DNA of 64,000 bases. It comes from Actinoplanes campanulatus (lineage in GTDB: Bacteria; Actinomycetota; Actinomycetes; Mycobacteriales; Micromonosporaceae). A model generated the notes under the pieces. That model made no database searches and was not told where the DNA came from. It saw only the letters and a program-made list of their open reading frames with translations. A program made the position numbers and the translations under genes. The DNA lies in assembly GCF_014647795.1 (NCBI RefSeq), contig NZ_BMPW01000002.1, forward strand, positions 1-64,000. Reading direction: 5' to 3'. Of this stretch, positions 16,889-26,158 are shown piece after piece (within the stretch, counting starts at the first letter, position 1; the number at the start of each line of letters is the position of its first letter).

Positions 16889-18607
16889 TTACTCCCCTTC
16901 TGGAGCTGAAACGCTATCCCGCACGCTATCGCGCCGAGGCGGGGTTCCGAGCACTACGGCGACGGTTGTCCCGCTGGGGTGTCGCGGCGTGATCTTGAGA
17001 CGTCCTCGGATACGTTCGGCGCGCTCGGCCATGATGGTAAGGCCGTAACGGCCGTCCGGGCGGGTGTCCGCGAACCCCTTGCCATCATCGGACACTTCGA
17101 TCTCAGCGTAGGGCGGGTCGACCGTGCACGTGACCCAGAGGTTCGAAGCGCCCGCGTGCTTGCGGGCGTTGGTGATCGCCTCCTGGGCGATGCGCAGCAA
17201 TTCCGCCTCGGTGGCGGCCGGCAGCCGGGCCGTCGACTCGTCGAAGGTGAAGTGCACCCGCAGGCCGGCGCTGGTGCCGAGCGTCCGCGCATACTCCGCG
17301 ATGGCCGCGGCCAGCCCGCCATTGCGGTCGACCTCGGAGCGCAGCTCGAACAGGCTCAGCCGCAGCTCGGTGATCACCCGGGTCACCTCGGCCCGCAGCA
17401 CGCGCAGCTCCTCGGCGGTCTCCTCGGCGCCCTCCGGCAGGGTGGCCTGGGCGTTGTCGATGCCGTAGCCGACCATCACCAGTTCCTGCGCCACCCCGTC
17501 GTGGATCTCGCGGGCCAGCCGCTGCCGCTCCTCGTTGGTGGCCAGCGAGCGCACGTCGTCGAAGAGCAGAGCGGCCTCCAGCCGCAGCGAGGCCGGGCCG
17601 GTCACCTCGGTCACCGCCTGGATCACCGAGGACGGGTACGCCCCGGAGGCGTCCGTCTCCAGAATGACCAGTCCGATCGTCCGGACCCCGGCGACCAGCG
17701 GCACCACCAGCGACGACACGTCACCGCCCGGGTGGCTGCGCGCCTGCGAGCGGCTGGCCGGCTGCGGCTGCTGGGTGGCCCAGGCGTCGGCGATGGCCGA
17801 GTCCGCGTCGAGGGTGGTCTCCCAGTCCACCCGCTCGGCGCCGGTCTGCGCCAGCACCACGAGCCGGCCGCCACCGCTCGCCGACAGCACCGCCGCCCGG
17901 TGGCCGGGCGCCACCGCGCGCAGCTCCTCCAGCAGGTGCTCGGAGATGCCGCCCGGGTCCAGCGTGGCGCCCGGCAGTGGCCGGGCCACGCTGCGCAGCT
18001 GGGTGAGCAGGCGGGTCGCCTCGGCGTACGGCTGCGGCGTCGGCTCGGGGGGCTGGAGCAGCTGGCGCATCGTCTCGGCGGCGAACGTGATGATCGCGCC
18101 GAGCACCAGCCACTGCCCGCAGGCGGCCAGATAGCCCGGCTGGCGCAGCGGGTCGCCCGGCTCGGCCAGCACGCCGCCCACCACCATGGTGGCCGCGGCC
18201 ACGGCGAGCAGCGTGATCCCCTCGGCCGGGCGGCGGCGCAGAGCCGCGGTCAGCAGCGGGACCGCCAGGTACGGCAGCACGGCCTCGGCGCCGAACCCGG
18301 CGTCGACCCGGTCGGCGGCGTGCGCGGCGGCCGCGATCCAGCCGGCCGCCAGACAGGTCACCACCACCTCGGCGAGGCGGCCCAGCGGGGCCAGCACGGC
18401 GTGCCCCCGGGCCACGAAGCTGGGCACCGCCGCGATCGCCAGCAGGCCGATCCACCCGAGCTGGGCCGGATCGCCGGTGGCGGTCAGGGTGAGCGCGGCG
18501 ACCAGCAGGAGCATGACGACGCGGGCGGCGGCTTCGGCCGGGCGGATGCGCGCGGGACCACTGACGAGGGCTGGCACGTCACGGATGGTATCGGCCCGGT
18601 CCGGCAT
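16889..18607 (-). CDS. NarL-type sensor histidine kinase with GAF domain
   Basis: 572 residues from the ATG used here. Residues ~20-190 hold about six hydrophobic helices, then a GAF-like domain (LLEELRAVAPGHRAAVLSAS...IGLVILETDASG), the HisKA_3 dimerisation helix with phospho-acceptor His near 369 (RQRLAREIHDGVAQEL), and a HATPase domain (EAITNARKHAGA for the N box, VSDDGKGF for the G1 box). The ORF remains open further upstream but that part overlaps the divergent SRPBCC gene, so I prefer ATG 18607 (alternatively GTG 18577); neither has a clear ribosome site. The stimulus is unknown. Confidence 0.87.
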   Translation of the reverse strand: MPDRADTIRDVPALVSGPARIRPAEAAARVVMLLLVAALTLTATGDPAQLGWIGLLAIAAVPSFVARGHAVLAPLGRLAEVVVTCLAAGWIAAAAHAADRVDAGFGAEAVLPYLAVPLLTAALRRRPAEGITLLAVAAATMVVGGVLAEPGDPLRQPGYLAACGQWLVLGAIITFAAETMRQLLQPPEPTPQPYAEATRLLTQLRSVARPLPGATLDPGGISEHLLEELRAVAPGHRAAVLSASGGGRLVVLAQTGAERVDWETTLDADSAIADAWATQQPQPASRSQARSHPGGDVSSLVVPLVAGVRTIGLVILETDASGAYPSSVIQAVTEVTGPASLRLEAALLFDDVRSLATNEERQRLAREIHDGVAQELVMVGYGIDNAQATLPEGAEETAEELRVLRAEVTRVITELRLSLFELRSEVDRNGGLAAAIAEYARTLGTSAGLRVHFTFDESTARLPAATEAELLRIAQEAITNARKHAGASNLWVTCTVDPPYAEIEVSDDGKGFADTRPDGRYGLTIMAERAERIRGRLKITPRHPSGTTVAVVLGTPPRRDSVRDSVSAPEGE

Positions 18608-18669
18608 CGGCTCGTCAGCACGATGCCCCGGTGGCGCGCCGAGGCCCTCGCAACGGGTAGCCTCCCTGC

Positions 18670-19122
18670 ATGGCGGACACCTCGACACAGTCGATTCAGG
18701 TCCATGCGCCCCTGGCCCGGGTGGCCGCGGTGATCTGCGACTTCCCTCGGTATCCGGAATGGGCCGAGTCGATCAAGAAGGTGGAGGTTCTCGAGGAGTA
18801 CGAGGACGGCTACGCGGCGCAGGTGGGCTTCCAGATCGACGCCACCGTCCTGGTCGACGAGTACACGCTGGAGTACGCGTACGCCGACGACCTCTCCCGG
18901 ATCGAGTGGCACCTGGTCGAGCCGTCGAAGACCCAGCGTTCCCAGGACGGGTCGTACGACCTGGTGGAGAACGCGGACGGCAGCACTACCGTGACGTACA
19001 CCCTTGCGGTGGATCTCGCGATCGGCATGCTCGGGATGTTCCGCCGGAAGGCGGAGAAAATGATCATGGATACGGCGCTGAAGGAGCTCAAGCGCCGTGT
19101 CGAGAGCCTGCCCGCGACCTGA
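18670..19122 (+). CDS. SRPBCC-family (polyketide cyclase/START-like) protein
   Basis: 150 residues. IQVHAPLARVAAVICDFPRYPEW is the hallmark first strand and helix of the START/SRPBCC fold, followed by a long beta sheet and an amphipathic C-terminal helix (EKMIMDTALKELKRRVE). The fold encloses a hydrophobic pocket for lipid-like ligands. It resembles the M. tuberculosis protein TB16.3 (Rv2185c), which lies in the same gene neighbourhood as PimB and AroG; ligand unknown. First gene of a rightward run through the glucokinase and EEP genes. Confidence 0.85.
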   Translation: MADTSTQSIQVHAPLARVAAVICDFPRYPEWAESIKKVEVLEEYEDGYAAQVGFQIDATVLVDEYTLEYAYADDLSRIEWHLVEPSKTQRSQDGSYDLVENADGSTTVTYTLAVDLAIGMLGMFRRKAEKMIMDTALKELKRRVESLPAT

Positions 19123-19144
19123 GCGCGGGCCGAGGGGAGCAGGG

Positions 19145-19924
19145 ATGCCCGGGTCAGCGCGGGAAGAGGCCGAACGGCTGGTCGCGGCGATCCTCGCCCG
19201 GGCCTCGGCTTCGTCGGCGGGCGGCCACCCGTCCGGGGACGGTTTCGGCCTCCTGGGTGACTCCGTCGCGGGCCTGATCGGCGTGCTGTCCCGCGACGAC
19301 CTGGCCACCGGCAGCGCCGAGTGCTGCGTCTGCCCGGTCTGCCGGGCGATCACGGCCGTGCGTGACCCGAACCCGGAGACCGCCGCGCGGATCGCCGCCA
19401 GCGCCGGTGACATCGCCAGCGGCGTGGCCGGCCTGATGCGCGCGTTCTCCTCGCTGGCCGCCGAGCCGCCCCGCCCGCCGGCGCCACGCGCCAAGCCGGC
19501 GCCCGACCCGGACCGGGCCTGGGCCGCGGCCACCCGGGCGGGGGACGCTGCGGAGCCGCCCGCGCCGGACACGGCGGGCGACCCGTGGGGCGCGGCCAGC
19601 GCGGCCGACGCCCGGGAGGCGGCCGCGCAGGCCGCCGCGGCGGCCCGGGCCCGTGCCGCGGCCGCCGAGCGGGCGGTGGCGGCGGCGGTCGAGCGGGCCG
19701 CGGCGGCCCGTGCCGCGGGCCCACCTCGTTCGGGCGGGGTGACGGGAGACGTCTGGGCGATGGCGACAGCCGATTCGTCCGGGACAGTGGTCATGGACGC
19801 CACGGAGGCGGCCGCGGACGACGCGGCCGAGCACCGTAGCGTGGATCATGACCTGGGCGCTTCGGCGCCCGAGGACCACGGCACGGAGCCGGGCGACGGC
19901 GCCCGCTCCGGCGGCGTGGTGTGA
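19145..19924 (+). CDS. Ala-rich protein with CxxC motif, next to glucokinase
   Basis: 259 residues. ATG 19145 is preceded by GAGGGGAGCAGGG. An N-terminal helical region ends in ECCVCPVCRAITAVRD (C-x2-C pattern, possibly metal-binding), followed by an Ala-rich helix and then a long Ala/Pro/Arg disordered tail (~residues 115-259). Actinomycetes often carry a short protein with an xCxxCPxCRxI motif between an SRPBCC gene and a ROK glucokinase (I recall DUF5304 in this position in Streptomyces), but I cannot confirm family membership. Its end overlaps the possible upstream GTG of the glucokinase by four bases. Confidence 0.65.
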   Translation: MPGSAREEAERLVAAILARASASSAGGHPSGDGFGLLGDSVAGLIGVLSRDDLATGSAECCVCPVCRAITAVRDPNPETAARIAASAGDIASGVAGLMRAFSSLAAEPPRPPAPRAKPAPDPDRAWAAATRAGDAAEPPAPDTAGDPWGAASAADAREAAAQAAAAARARAAAAERAVAAAVERAAAARAAGPPRSGGVTGDVWAMATADSSGTVVMDATEAAADDAAEHRSVDHDLGASAPEDHGTEPGDGARSGGVV

Positions 19925-19950
19925 ACAGTTCGGTAGAGGGGACGGGCAGC

Positions 19951-20898
19951 GTGACGCTGACCATCGGAATCGACGTCGGCGGCACCAAGGTCGCCGGTGG
20001 CGTGGTCGACGAACAGGGCAACGTGCTCGCGTCGGACCGCAGGCCGACCCCGGCGGACGACCCCGCCGGGACCCGGGACACGATCGTCGAGGTGGCCGCA
20101 GAGCTGGCGGCGCAGTACCCGGACGCGAAGGCGATCGGGATCGGCGCGGCGGCGTGGATCGACGCGGCCGGCTCGACGGTGCTCTTCGCGCCGAACCTGG
20201 CCTGGCGGGACGAGCCCCTCCAGTCGTACGTGAGCAAGGCCACCGGGCTGCCGGTCGTGCTGGACAACGACGCCAACGTCGCCGCCTGGGCGGAGTTCCG
20301 GTTCGGTGTCGCCCTCCACGCCGAGTCGATGTTGATGATCACCGTCGGTACCGGCATCGGCGGCGCGATCGTGGTGAACGGCGGTCTGTGGCGCGGCGCC
20401 CACGGCATCGCGGCCGAGCTGGGCCACATCCAGGCGGTTCCGGACGGGCATCCGTGCGGCTGCGGCCGTCTCGGCTGCCTCGAGCAGTACGCGAGCGGCA
20501 ACGCGCTGGTCCGCTTCGGCCGGACCGGGGCGCGGCAGGAGCCGGAGCGGGCCGCCAAGCTGCTGGAGCTGGCCGGAGGCGACCCCCTGGCGATCACCGG
20601 CCGGCAGGTCACCGAGGCGGCGCGGGCCGGCGACGGCGTCGCGATGGACGCGTTCGCCCAGGTCGGCTACTGGCTCGGCGTGGCCCTGGCGGACCTGGCG
20701 CAGAGCCTGGACCCACAGGTCATGGTGATCGGCGGGGGCGTGGTCGACGCCGGGCCGCTGCTGATGGGGCCGATCGAACGCGCGTACCGGGAGCAGTTGT
20801 CCAACCGCGGCCGGTTCCCGGTGGCCGAGGTGCACGCCGCCCGGATGGGCAACGCGGCCGGTGTGGTCGGCGCGGCCGACCTGGCGCGACGCGCCTGA
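19951..20898 (+). CDS. glk: ROK-family glucokinase
   Basis: 315 residues. LTIGIDVGGTKVAGGVVD is the phosphate-1 ATP-binding motif; the zinc-binding ROK signature is CGCGRLGCLEQYASG preceded by the ligand His in ELGHIQ. NDANVAAWAE holds the catalytic Asp. The length and motifs match actinobacterial glucose kinase (GlkA), which phosphorylates glucose with ATP and in Streptomyces is central to carbon catabolite control. GTG 19951 with GAGGGG ten bases upstream gives the start seen in homologs; a GTG at 19921 overlapping the previous stop (GTGA) is an alternative. Confidence 0.9.
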   Translation: MTLTIGIDVGGTKVAGGVVDEQGNVLASDRRPTPADDPAGTRDTIVEVAAELAAQYPDAKAIGIGAAAWIDAAGSTVLFAPNLAWRDEPLQSYVSKATGLPVVLDNDANVAAWAEFRFGVALHAESMLMITVGTGIGGAIVVNGGLWRGAHGIAAELGHIQAVPDGHPCGCGRLGCLEQYASGNALVRFGRTGARQEPERAAKLLELAGGDPLAITGRQVTEAARAGDGVAMDAFAQVGYWLGVALADLAQSLDPQVMVIGGGVVDAGPLLMGPIERAYREQLSNRGRFPVAEVHAARMGNAAGVVGAADLARRA

Positions 20899-20907
20899 GG
20901 AGGCGGG

Positions 20908-21603
20908 GTGTCCGGGGTGGCGGGCGGGCCCGGGGTTCCGCTGCGTGTGGTCAGTTACAACGTCCACGGGTTGCGGGACGACCGGGCCGCGTTGATCGGC
21001 CTGGTCCGCGACCTGGCCCCGGACGTCCTCGTCGTGCAGGAGGCGCCGCGCCGGTTCCGGTGGCGGCAGAAATGCGCGCGGCTCGCCTCCGAGACCGGTC
21101 TCGTGGTGGCCGCGGGCGGCCTGCCCTCGCTGGGCAACCTGCTGCTGGTCAGCCTGCGGGTGGCGATCCGGCGGAGCTGGTGCATGCGCTACCCGCTGAC
21201 CCCGGGCCGGCATCTGCGCGGCGCGGTGTTCGCCGAGGGCGCGGTCCGCGGCGCCACCTTCACGGTGTCCGGATCGCACCTGGCCACCGACCCGGCCGAG
21301 CGCCCGTCCCAGGCGGCGTGCTGGAAGGCCGAGCTGGACCGGATCGAGGGGCCGATGATCGTCGCGGCCGACCTGAACGAGGGCCCCGGCGGCGGCGCCT
21401 GGCGGATGGTCGAGGACGGCCTGCTCGGGTCGGCGGAGAACGCGCCGACCTTCCCGGCCGCGGTGCCCAGCCGGCGCATCGACGGGCTGTTCGTGACCCC
21501 CGGCGTGGCCATCGAACGTTACGAGATCATCTCGACCGAGCGGACACGCGTCGCGAGTGATCATTTACCGATCGTCGCGGACCTTTTGCTCCCTTCCTCC
21601 TAG
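20908..21603 (+). CDS. Endonuclease/exonuclease/phosphatase (EEP) family protein
   Basis: 231 residues. Motifs of the EEP fold appear in order: VVSYNVHGLRDD (Asn), VLVVQEAPRR (catalytic Glu), SGSHLATDP (His), AADLNEGPGG (D-x-N) and RVASDHLPIVADL (S-D-H-x-P). All metal and catalytic residues are present, so it should hydrolyse phosphodiester or phosphomonoester bonds. It follows the glucokinase by nine bases with GGAGG, so it belongs to that operon. Substrate (nucleic acid, lipid headgroup or sugar phosphate) is unknown. Confidence 0.87.
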   Translation: MSGVAGGPGVPLRVVSYNVHGLRDDRAALIGLVRDLAPDVLVVQEAPRRFRWRQKCARLASETGLVVAAGGLPSLGNLLLVSLRVAIRRSWCMRYPLTPGRHLRGAVFAEGAVRGATFTVSGSHLATDPAERPSQAACWKAELDRIEGPMIVAADLNEGPGGGAWRMVEDGLLGSAENAPTFPAAVPSRRIDGLFVTPGVAIERYEIISTERTRVASDHLPIVADLLLPSS

Positions 21604-21628
21604 CCTTTCGGTCTGCGAGGATCGCCGG

Positions 21629-22948
21629 GTGCAAGACTCCCCGGACCTCGGTGACCGTGGCGGCGCCGTGTGCGTGATCGGCGCCGGCGCGAGCGGCCTG
21701 ACCGCCATCAAGAACCTGCGCGAGCTGGGCTTCGCGGTCGACTGCTACGAGCGTGAGACGTCGGTCGGCGGCGCGTGGAACTGGCGTCACGACCGCAGCC
21801 CCGTCTCCGCGGGCACCCATCTGGTCACCTCCCGGCCGCTCACCGAGTTCCCCGACTTCCCGATGCCGGACCACTGGCCCGACTACCCGCACCACAGCCG
21901 GGTCCTGGAGTACCTCGAGCGGTACGCCAAGCACTTCGGCCTGACCGACCACATCTGGTACGGCATGGAGGTCGTGTCCGTCGTCCCGGCCGGCGACGGC
22001 CGCTGGGACGTCACGATCAACTCGACCGGCGGCGGCTCGTCCCGGGTCCAGCGGTACGCGGCCGTGGTGATCGCCAACGGGCACAACTGGTCGCCGGTCA
22101 GCCCGGAGATCCCCGGCGACTTCAGCGGGCAGGTGATCCACGCGGCGGGATACAAGGACCCGTCCCGGCTGCGTGACCGGCGGGTGCTGGTGATCGGCGG
22201 CGGCAACACCGGCTGCGACATCGTGGTCGAGGCGGCCCAGCACGCCGAGCGGGTGTGGCACTCCACCCGGCGCGGCTACTGGTACGGCCCGAAGTACCTC
22301 GGCGACCGCCCCGCCGACCAGGTGCGCCACCGGAAGGGCCCGGCCTGGCTGCGGCAGCGGCGCTACCGCCGCGGCGTCGCCGACCTCACCCGGTGGGGCG
22401 TCCCGGCGCCGGAGCACGCCCCGTCCGAGAGCCACCCGGTCGTCAACGGCCTGCTGCCGGAGTATCTGCGGCACGGCCGGATCGAGGCGGTCCCGGACGT
22501 GTCCCGCTACGACGGCAAGGCCGTGGAGCTGACCGACGGCCGCCGGATCGAACCGCATCTGGTGATCACCGCCACCGGCTACCGCCCGCGTTTCGACTTC
22601 CTCGCCCCCGAGCTGCTGGACATCGACGAGCGCGGCCGCCCCGACCTGCACCTGCACGTCTTCGCCCGCAAACACCCGACGCTCGCGGTGGTCGGCCTGG
22701 TCCAGCCGGACGCCGGGCTGTTCCCGCTGGCGCACTGGCAGAGCGTGGCGGTGGCCCGCTGGCTGCGGCTGCACGGCACCGACCCGGAGCGGGCGACCGC
22801 CGTGCAGCGGGAGGAGTCCCAGCGGCCGCTGGCCTCGTGGTCGCGACGCCGGGTGGTCCCCACCAGGCGGCACTGGTTCGAGGTGGACCACGTCGACTAC
22901 CTGCGGACCGTGGAGAGCCTCCTGAGCCGTCTGGAGGGCGTCAAGTGA
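21629..22948 (+). CDS. Flavin-containing monooxygenase
   Basis: 439 residues. FAD-binding VCVIGAGASGL near the start; the FMO-identifying motif F-x-G-x3-H-x3-Y-K-x-P is present exactly as FSGQVIHAAGYKDP; the NADPH Rossmann motif is VLVIGGGNTGCDI; ATGYRP comes near the C-terminal FAD contact. Such enzymes oxygenate soft nucleophiles (N or S) or ketones using NADPH and O2. GTG start with GAGGA upstream; the open frame extends further left but overlaps the EEP gene. Substrate not predictable. Confidence 0.88.
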   Translation: MQDSPDLGDRGGAVCVIGAGASGLTAIKNLRELGFAVDCYERETSVGGAWNWRHDRSPVSAGTHLVTSRPLTEFPDFPMPDHWPDYPHHSRVLEYLERYAKHFGLTDHIWYGMEVVSVVPAGDGRWDVTINSTGGGSSRVQRYAAVVIANGHNWSPVSPEIPGDFSGQVIHAAGYKDPSRLRDRRVLVIGGGNTGCDIVVEAAQHAERVWHSTRRGYWYGPKYLGDRPADQVRHRKGPAWLRQRRYRRGVADLTRWGVPAPEHAPSESHPVVNGLLPEYLRHGRIEAVPDVSRYDGKAVELTDGRRIEPHLVITATGYRPRFDFLAPELLDIDERGRPDLHLHVFARKHPTLAVVGLVQPDAGLFPLAHWQSVAVARWLRLHGTDPERATAVQREESQRPLASWSRRRVVPTRRHWFEVDHVDYLRTVESLLSRLEGVK

Positions 22949-23021
22949 GCGAGCTTGCGAGCGAACCATTGGGCTCAGTCTTGAACTCATGGCGGCGCCG
23001 GAGCGAAGCGGAGGTGACGGC

Positions 23022-23786
23022 ATGAGCGAGATCCTGCGGTTCGAGGACTGGGCCGAACCGGTGCCGCCCGCCGAGCGCGAGGTCGTCTCGAAACTGCCCG
23101 AGGCCGACGAGGGCCGCCCACCGCTGCTGTTCGTGCCCGGCCTCGGCCACGGCGGCTGGGCGTTCGCCGAGCACTGGCTCGGGCACGTCGCGGCCCGCGG
23201 CTTCCCGGCCCACGCCGTCACCCCGCGCCCCGGCGGCGACCTGCGCGCCCAGGCGCACGACGTGGTGCAGGTGGCGGCGTCACTGCCGCGCCAGGCGGTG
23301 CTGATCGGCCACGGCACCGGCGCGCGCGTGGTGGCCCGGGCGCTGGGCCGCTACCCGGCCCGTGCGGCCGTCCTGGTGGCCCCGGTGCTGGACGGCTGGG
23401 CGGCGCTCGGCGCGGCGCTGCGCAGCAACCCGGCCGGGACCGTCCCGGCGCTGGCCGGCGGCCGCCTGCGGTTCTCCGCCAGGCAGCTGTTCGGCGCGAA
23501 CGTCCCCGGCGAGGAGGCCACCGCGCACCTGGAGCGGATCGGCGCCCGCCCGCGGGCCGAGCTGTTCGGCCGGGCCGACCTGCCGGAGCCGGTCGGCGGA
23601 CCGCCGGTCCTGGTGGCCGGCAGCCCGGACGACCGGGTGGTGCCGCGGGCGGCCCTGGACCGGGCGGCCGCCCGCTACGGCGGGGCCCCGCTGCTCTTCC
23701 CCGGCATGGGCCACTACCTGATGCTGGAGCCGAGCTGGGCCGAGCCGATCGACGCCGTCCTGGACTGGCTGCTCAAAGAGCTGTGA
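23022..23786 (+). CDS. Alpha/beta-hydrolase-fold protein lacking the nucleophile serine
   Basis: 254 residues. The fold is clear: LLFVPGLGHGGWAF (oxyanion-hole loop), VLIGHGTGARVVARAL (nucleophile elbow), VLVAGSPDDRVV (acid) and FPGMGHYLMLE (His). However the elbow G-x-S-x-G reads G-H-G-T-G, so the catalytic Ser is replaced by Gly98; Asp and His remain. It is therefore probably not an ordinary esterase; it may be a binding protein or use water or another residue. ATG with GGAGG upstream; the 3' end overlaps otsA (convergent) by 14 bases. Confidence 0.82.
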   Translation: MSEILRFEDWAEPVPPAEREVVSKLPEADEGRPPLLFVPGLGHGGWAFAEHWLGHVAARGFPAHAVTPRPGGDLRAQAHDVVQVAASLPRQAVLIGHGTGARVVARALGRYPARAAVLVAPVLDGWAALGAALRSNPAGTVPALAGGRLRFSARQLFGANVPGEEATAHLERIGARPRAELFGRADLPEPVGGPPVLVAGSPDDRVVPRAALDRAAARYGGAPLLFPGMGHYLMLEPSWAEPIDAVLDWLLKEL

Positions 23787-25188
23787 GCCGCTCGGCCAGC
23801 CGGCCGCTGTGGTCGAGCGCGCTGAGGTAGGCGCGCGCCCAGGCCATGATGTCGTGCTCGGTGAGGTGCCGGCGCATCGACGACATCCGGGCGGCCAGGT
23901 CCTCGCCGTCCGCCTCCATGGCCCGCAACAGGGTGGCCTTGAGCCCGTCCACGTCGTGCGGGTTCACCAGGAAGGCCTGTTCCAGTTCGGCGGCCGCGCC
24001 GGCGAACTCGCTGAGCACCAGGGCCCCGGCGCCGTCCTCGCGGGCCGCCACGAACTCCTTGGCGACCAGGTTCATCCCGTCCCGTAGCGGGGTGACCACC
24101 ATGACGTCCGCGGTCAGGTAGAGGGCGGCCAGGTCGGAGCGGGCGAACGGCTGGTTCAGGTAGTGGATGGCCGGTTCGCCGACCCGGCCGTACTCGCCGT
24201 TGATCCGGCCGACCTCGCCCTCGATCCGGTCGCGCAGGTCCCGGTAGCTCTCCACCCGTTCCCGGCTGGGCACCGCCACCTGGACCATCACCGTGTCCCG
24301 CACCTTCACGAACCCGTCCCGCAGCAACTCGCTGTACGCCGTGAGCCGGTGCTCGATGCCCTTGGTGTAGTCGAGCCGGTCGACGCTGAGCAGCACCCGC
24401 TTCGGCGCGCCGAGACTGTGCCGCAGCTGCCCGGCCTGGCTGACCACGTCGGGCCGGGTGGCCAGCGCCCGCATCTCGGCGACGTCGATGGAGACCGGGA
24501 AGGCGCCGGTCCGCACGGTCCGCCCGCCGACCGTGATCGCGTCGTCGGTGGCGTGCGCCCCGAGCAGCTTCTTGGCGAGCTGGGCGACGTTGTGGGCGGC
24601 CTGTTCCCGCTGGAAGCCGACCAGGTCCGCGCCGAGCATCCCGCGCAGCAGCTCGACCCGCCGGGGCAGTTGCATGTAGAGCTCGGGCGGCGGGAACGGC
24701 ACGTGCATGAAGAACCCGATCAGCAGGTCCGGCCGCAGTTCCCGGAGCATCGCCGGCACCAGTTGGAGGTGGTAGTCCTGCACCCAGACGGCGGCGCCCG
24801 GCTCGGCCACGGCGGCGGCGGCCTCGGCGAACCGGCGGTTGACCGTCCGGTACGTCTCCCACCAGCCCCGGTCGAAGGTCGGCTGCTGCACCGCGTCGTG
24901 GTAGAGCGGCCACAGGGTCGAGTTGGCGAACCCCTCGTAGTAGCCGCGCAGGTCGTCCTCGGTCAGCGACACGGGTTGTAACCGCAGGGTGCCGATGTCT
25001 GGCAGAGCCGGTGCCGGGCCGACCCCGCCGGCCCAGCCGACCCAGGTGGCCGGGGCCTGCTCCAGGATCGCGTGCAGGGCGCTGGCCAGCCCACCTGGGC
25101 TGCGGCGCCACTCGCAGGCGCCGTCCGGAGCGGCGTTGTCATCCAGGGGCAGACGGTTGGCGATGACGACGAGCGAACTCTGACGCAT
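23773..25188 (-). CDS. otsA: Trehalose-6-phosphate synthase
   Basis: 471 residues, family GT20. The N-terminus [10 protein letters not shown], the acceptor loop [32 protein letters not shown] and RLDYTKGI are standard OtsA motifs binding UDP/GDP-glucose and glucose-6-phosphate; [20 protein letters not shown] holds the donor-binding acidic residue. It makes trehalose-6-phosphate, an osmoprotectant and cell-envelope precursor; no trehalose phosphatase gene is adjacent. ATG 25188 is directly preceded by an in-frame GTG; no clear ribosome site. Overlaps the hydrolase gene end by 14 bases. Confidence 0.93.
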   Translation of the reverse strand: MRQSSLVVIANRLPLDDNAAPDGACEWRRSPGGLASALHAILEQAPATWVGWAGGVGPAPALPDIGTLRLQPVSLTEDDLRGYYEGFANSTLWPLYHDAVQQPTFDRGWWETYRTVNRRFAEAAAAVAEPGAAVWVQDYHLQLVPAMLRELRPDLLIGFFMHVPFPPPELYMQLPRRVELLRGMLGADLVGFQREQAAHNVAQLAKKLLGAHATDDAITVGGRTVRTGAFPVSIDVAEMRALATRPDVVSQAGQLRHSLGAPKRVLLSVDRLDYTKGIEHRLTAYSELLRDGFVKVRDTVMVQVAVPSRERVESYRDLRDRIEGEVGRINGEYGRVGEPAIHYLNQPFARSDLAALYLTADVMVVTPLRDGMNLVAKEFVAAREDGAGALVLSEFAGAAAELEQAFLVNPHDVDGLKATLLRAMEADGEDLAARMSSMRRHLTEHDIMAWARAYLSALDHSGRLAERLTAL

Positions 25189-25222
25189 CACCGTAGGTTA
25201 CGGGGTAAACACCCGCGTCGGT

Positions 25223-26017
25223 CTATACGACAGCGCCGTCGTCGAATTCGTCGTCGTCGTCGCCCGAGCGCAGCCGCCAGACCAGGGTGACCGCCCCGCC
25301 GACGATCGCCGCGAAGCTGATCAGTTGCACCAGGTTGCGGTCGATCGGGAGGAGCGTGGGGAAGAGGAACAGCACGAAGCCGATCGTGACGCCCAGCAGG
25401 CCCATCACCGCGTACTTCGAGATGTGCGGCAGGGGTGGGGGAGGGGGCGGGATGTAACGCTCGTCCTCGTCGTCCTCAGCGGGCAGATCGCTACCGAAGG
25501 TGTCGAGTCCGTAGAGGATCGACGGCTCCGGCGGTGGCGGGTCGGTCCGCCGCCGGTTGTGCGGCGTGCCCTCCTCGGTCACCGGCCGGGCCGGGGGCGG
25601 CGGAGCGTCCTCGGCGGCCGGCCACGGAGCCGTCTCGGCGTCGACGGTGGTGTGGAAGCCCGCGATGATCTTCGCCCACTCCTCGTCCACCTCGGCCTGT
25701 GGCCGTGGGTCGGCCGGCGCCGGCGGCGCGGGCGGGGTGGGCGGTGTCCCGCCGGTCACCTTCTGCAGGTGCTCCCGGGCGGTCTCCAGCCGGGTGCGGT
25801 CGACATAGAGCCGGTCGATCGGCCGGGCGGGCAGTGTGGTCGCCCGCAGGACCGGGTTCAGATCCGCGGTGGGCTGCAGGTACGCAGCGATCCCTCCGGC
25901 CGCCAGCACGTCGAGCAGATGCTCGCCGATCCGTGGATCCACGTCACCCGCCACCGCGTAGTCGGCAGCGTCGAGCCCGTTGTCGCGCCGCCCACGACGG
26001 GCTCCACCCGCTGTCAC
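25223..26017 (-). CDS. Proline-rich membrane protein, lineage-specific
   Basis: 264 residues. Start GTG 26017 is set by AAGGGGGTG seven bases upstream. An N-terminal domain (LDAADYAVAGDVDPRIGEHL to about residue 90) is followed by a long Pro/Asp/Glu-rich linker, then two transmembrane helices near the C-terminus (MGLLGVTIGFVLFLFPTLLP and LISFAAIVGGAVTLVWRL) and an acidic tail. The N-terminal part resembles a conserved Micromonosporaceae protein whose C-terminal pair of helices is labelled DUF308 in some genomes. It would sit with the N-terminal domain in the cytoplasm. Function unknown. Confidence 0.7.
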   Translation of the reverse strand: MTAGGARRGRRDNGLDAADYAVAGDVDPRIGEHLLDVLAAGGIAAYLQPTADLNPVLRATTLPARPIDRLYVDRTRLETAREHLQKVTGGTPPTPPAPPAPADPRPQAEVDEEWAKIIAGFHTTVDAETAPWPAAEDAPPPPARPVTEEGTPHNRRRTDPPPPEPSILYGLDTFGSDLPAEDDEDERYIPPPPPPLPHISKYAVMGLLGVTIGFVLFLFPTLLPIDRNLVQLISFAAIVGGAVTLVWRLRSGDDDDEFDDGAVV

Positions 26018-26158
26018 CGATGCACACCCCCTTGCCGACCGTGCTTTGAATGGTGACACGGCAGGCACCTGTTGCGGGAGTGCGTTGTGGCGCGCCGCCC
26101 CCGCTTCGTACGCTTCCTGTCGCCCCGGACACCCGCGGCATCCGCTGAAAGGACGTCA

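Noticed and set aside
22949-23021. Sequence with repeated GCGAGC between the flavin monooxygenase and the hydrolase gene, vaguely similar to 5210-5290.
   Set aside because: By-eye similarity is short and gapped; I cannot show it is a repeat family from this window alone.
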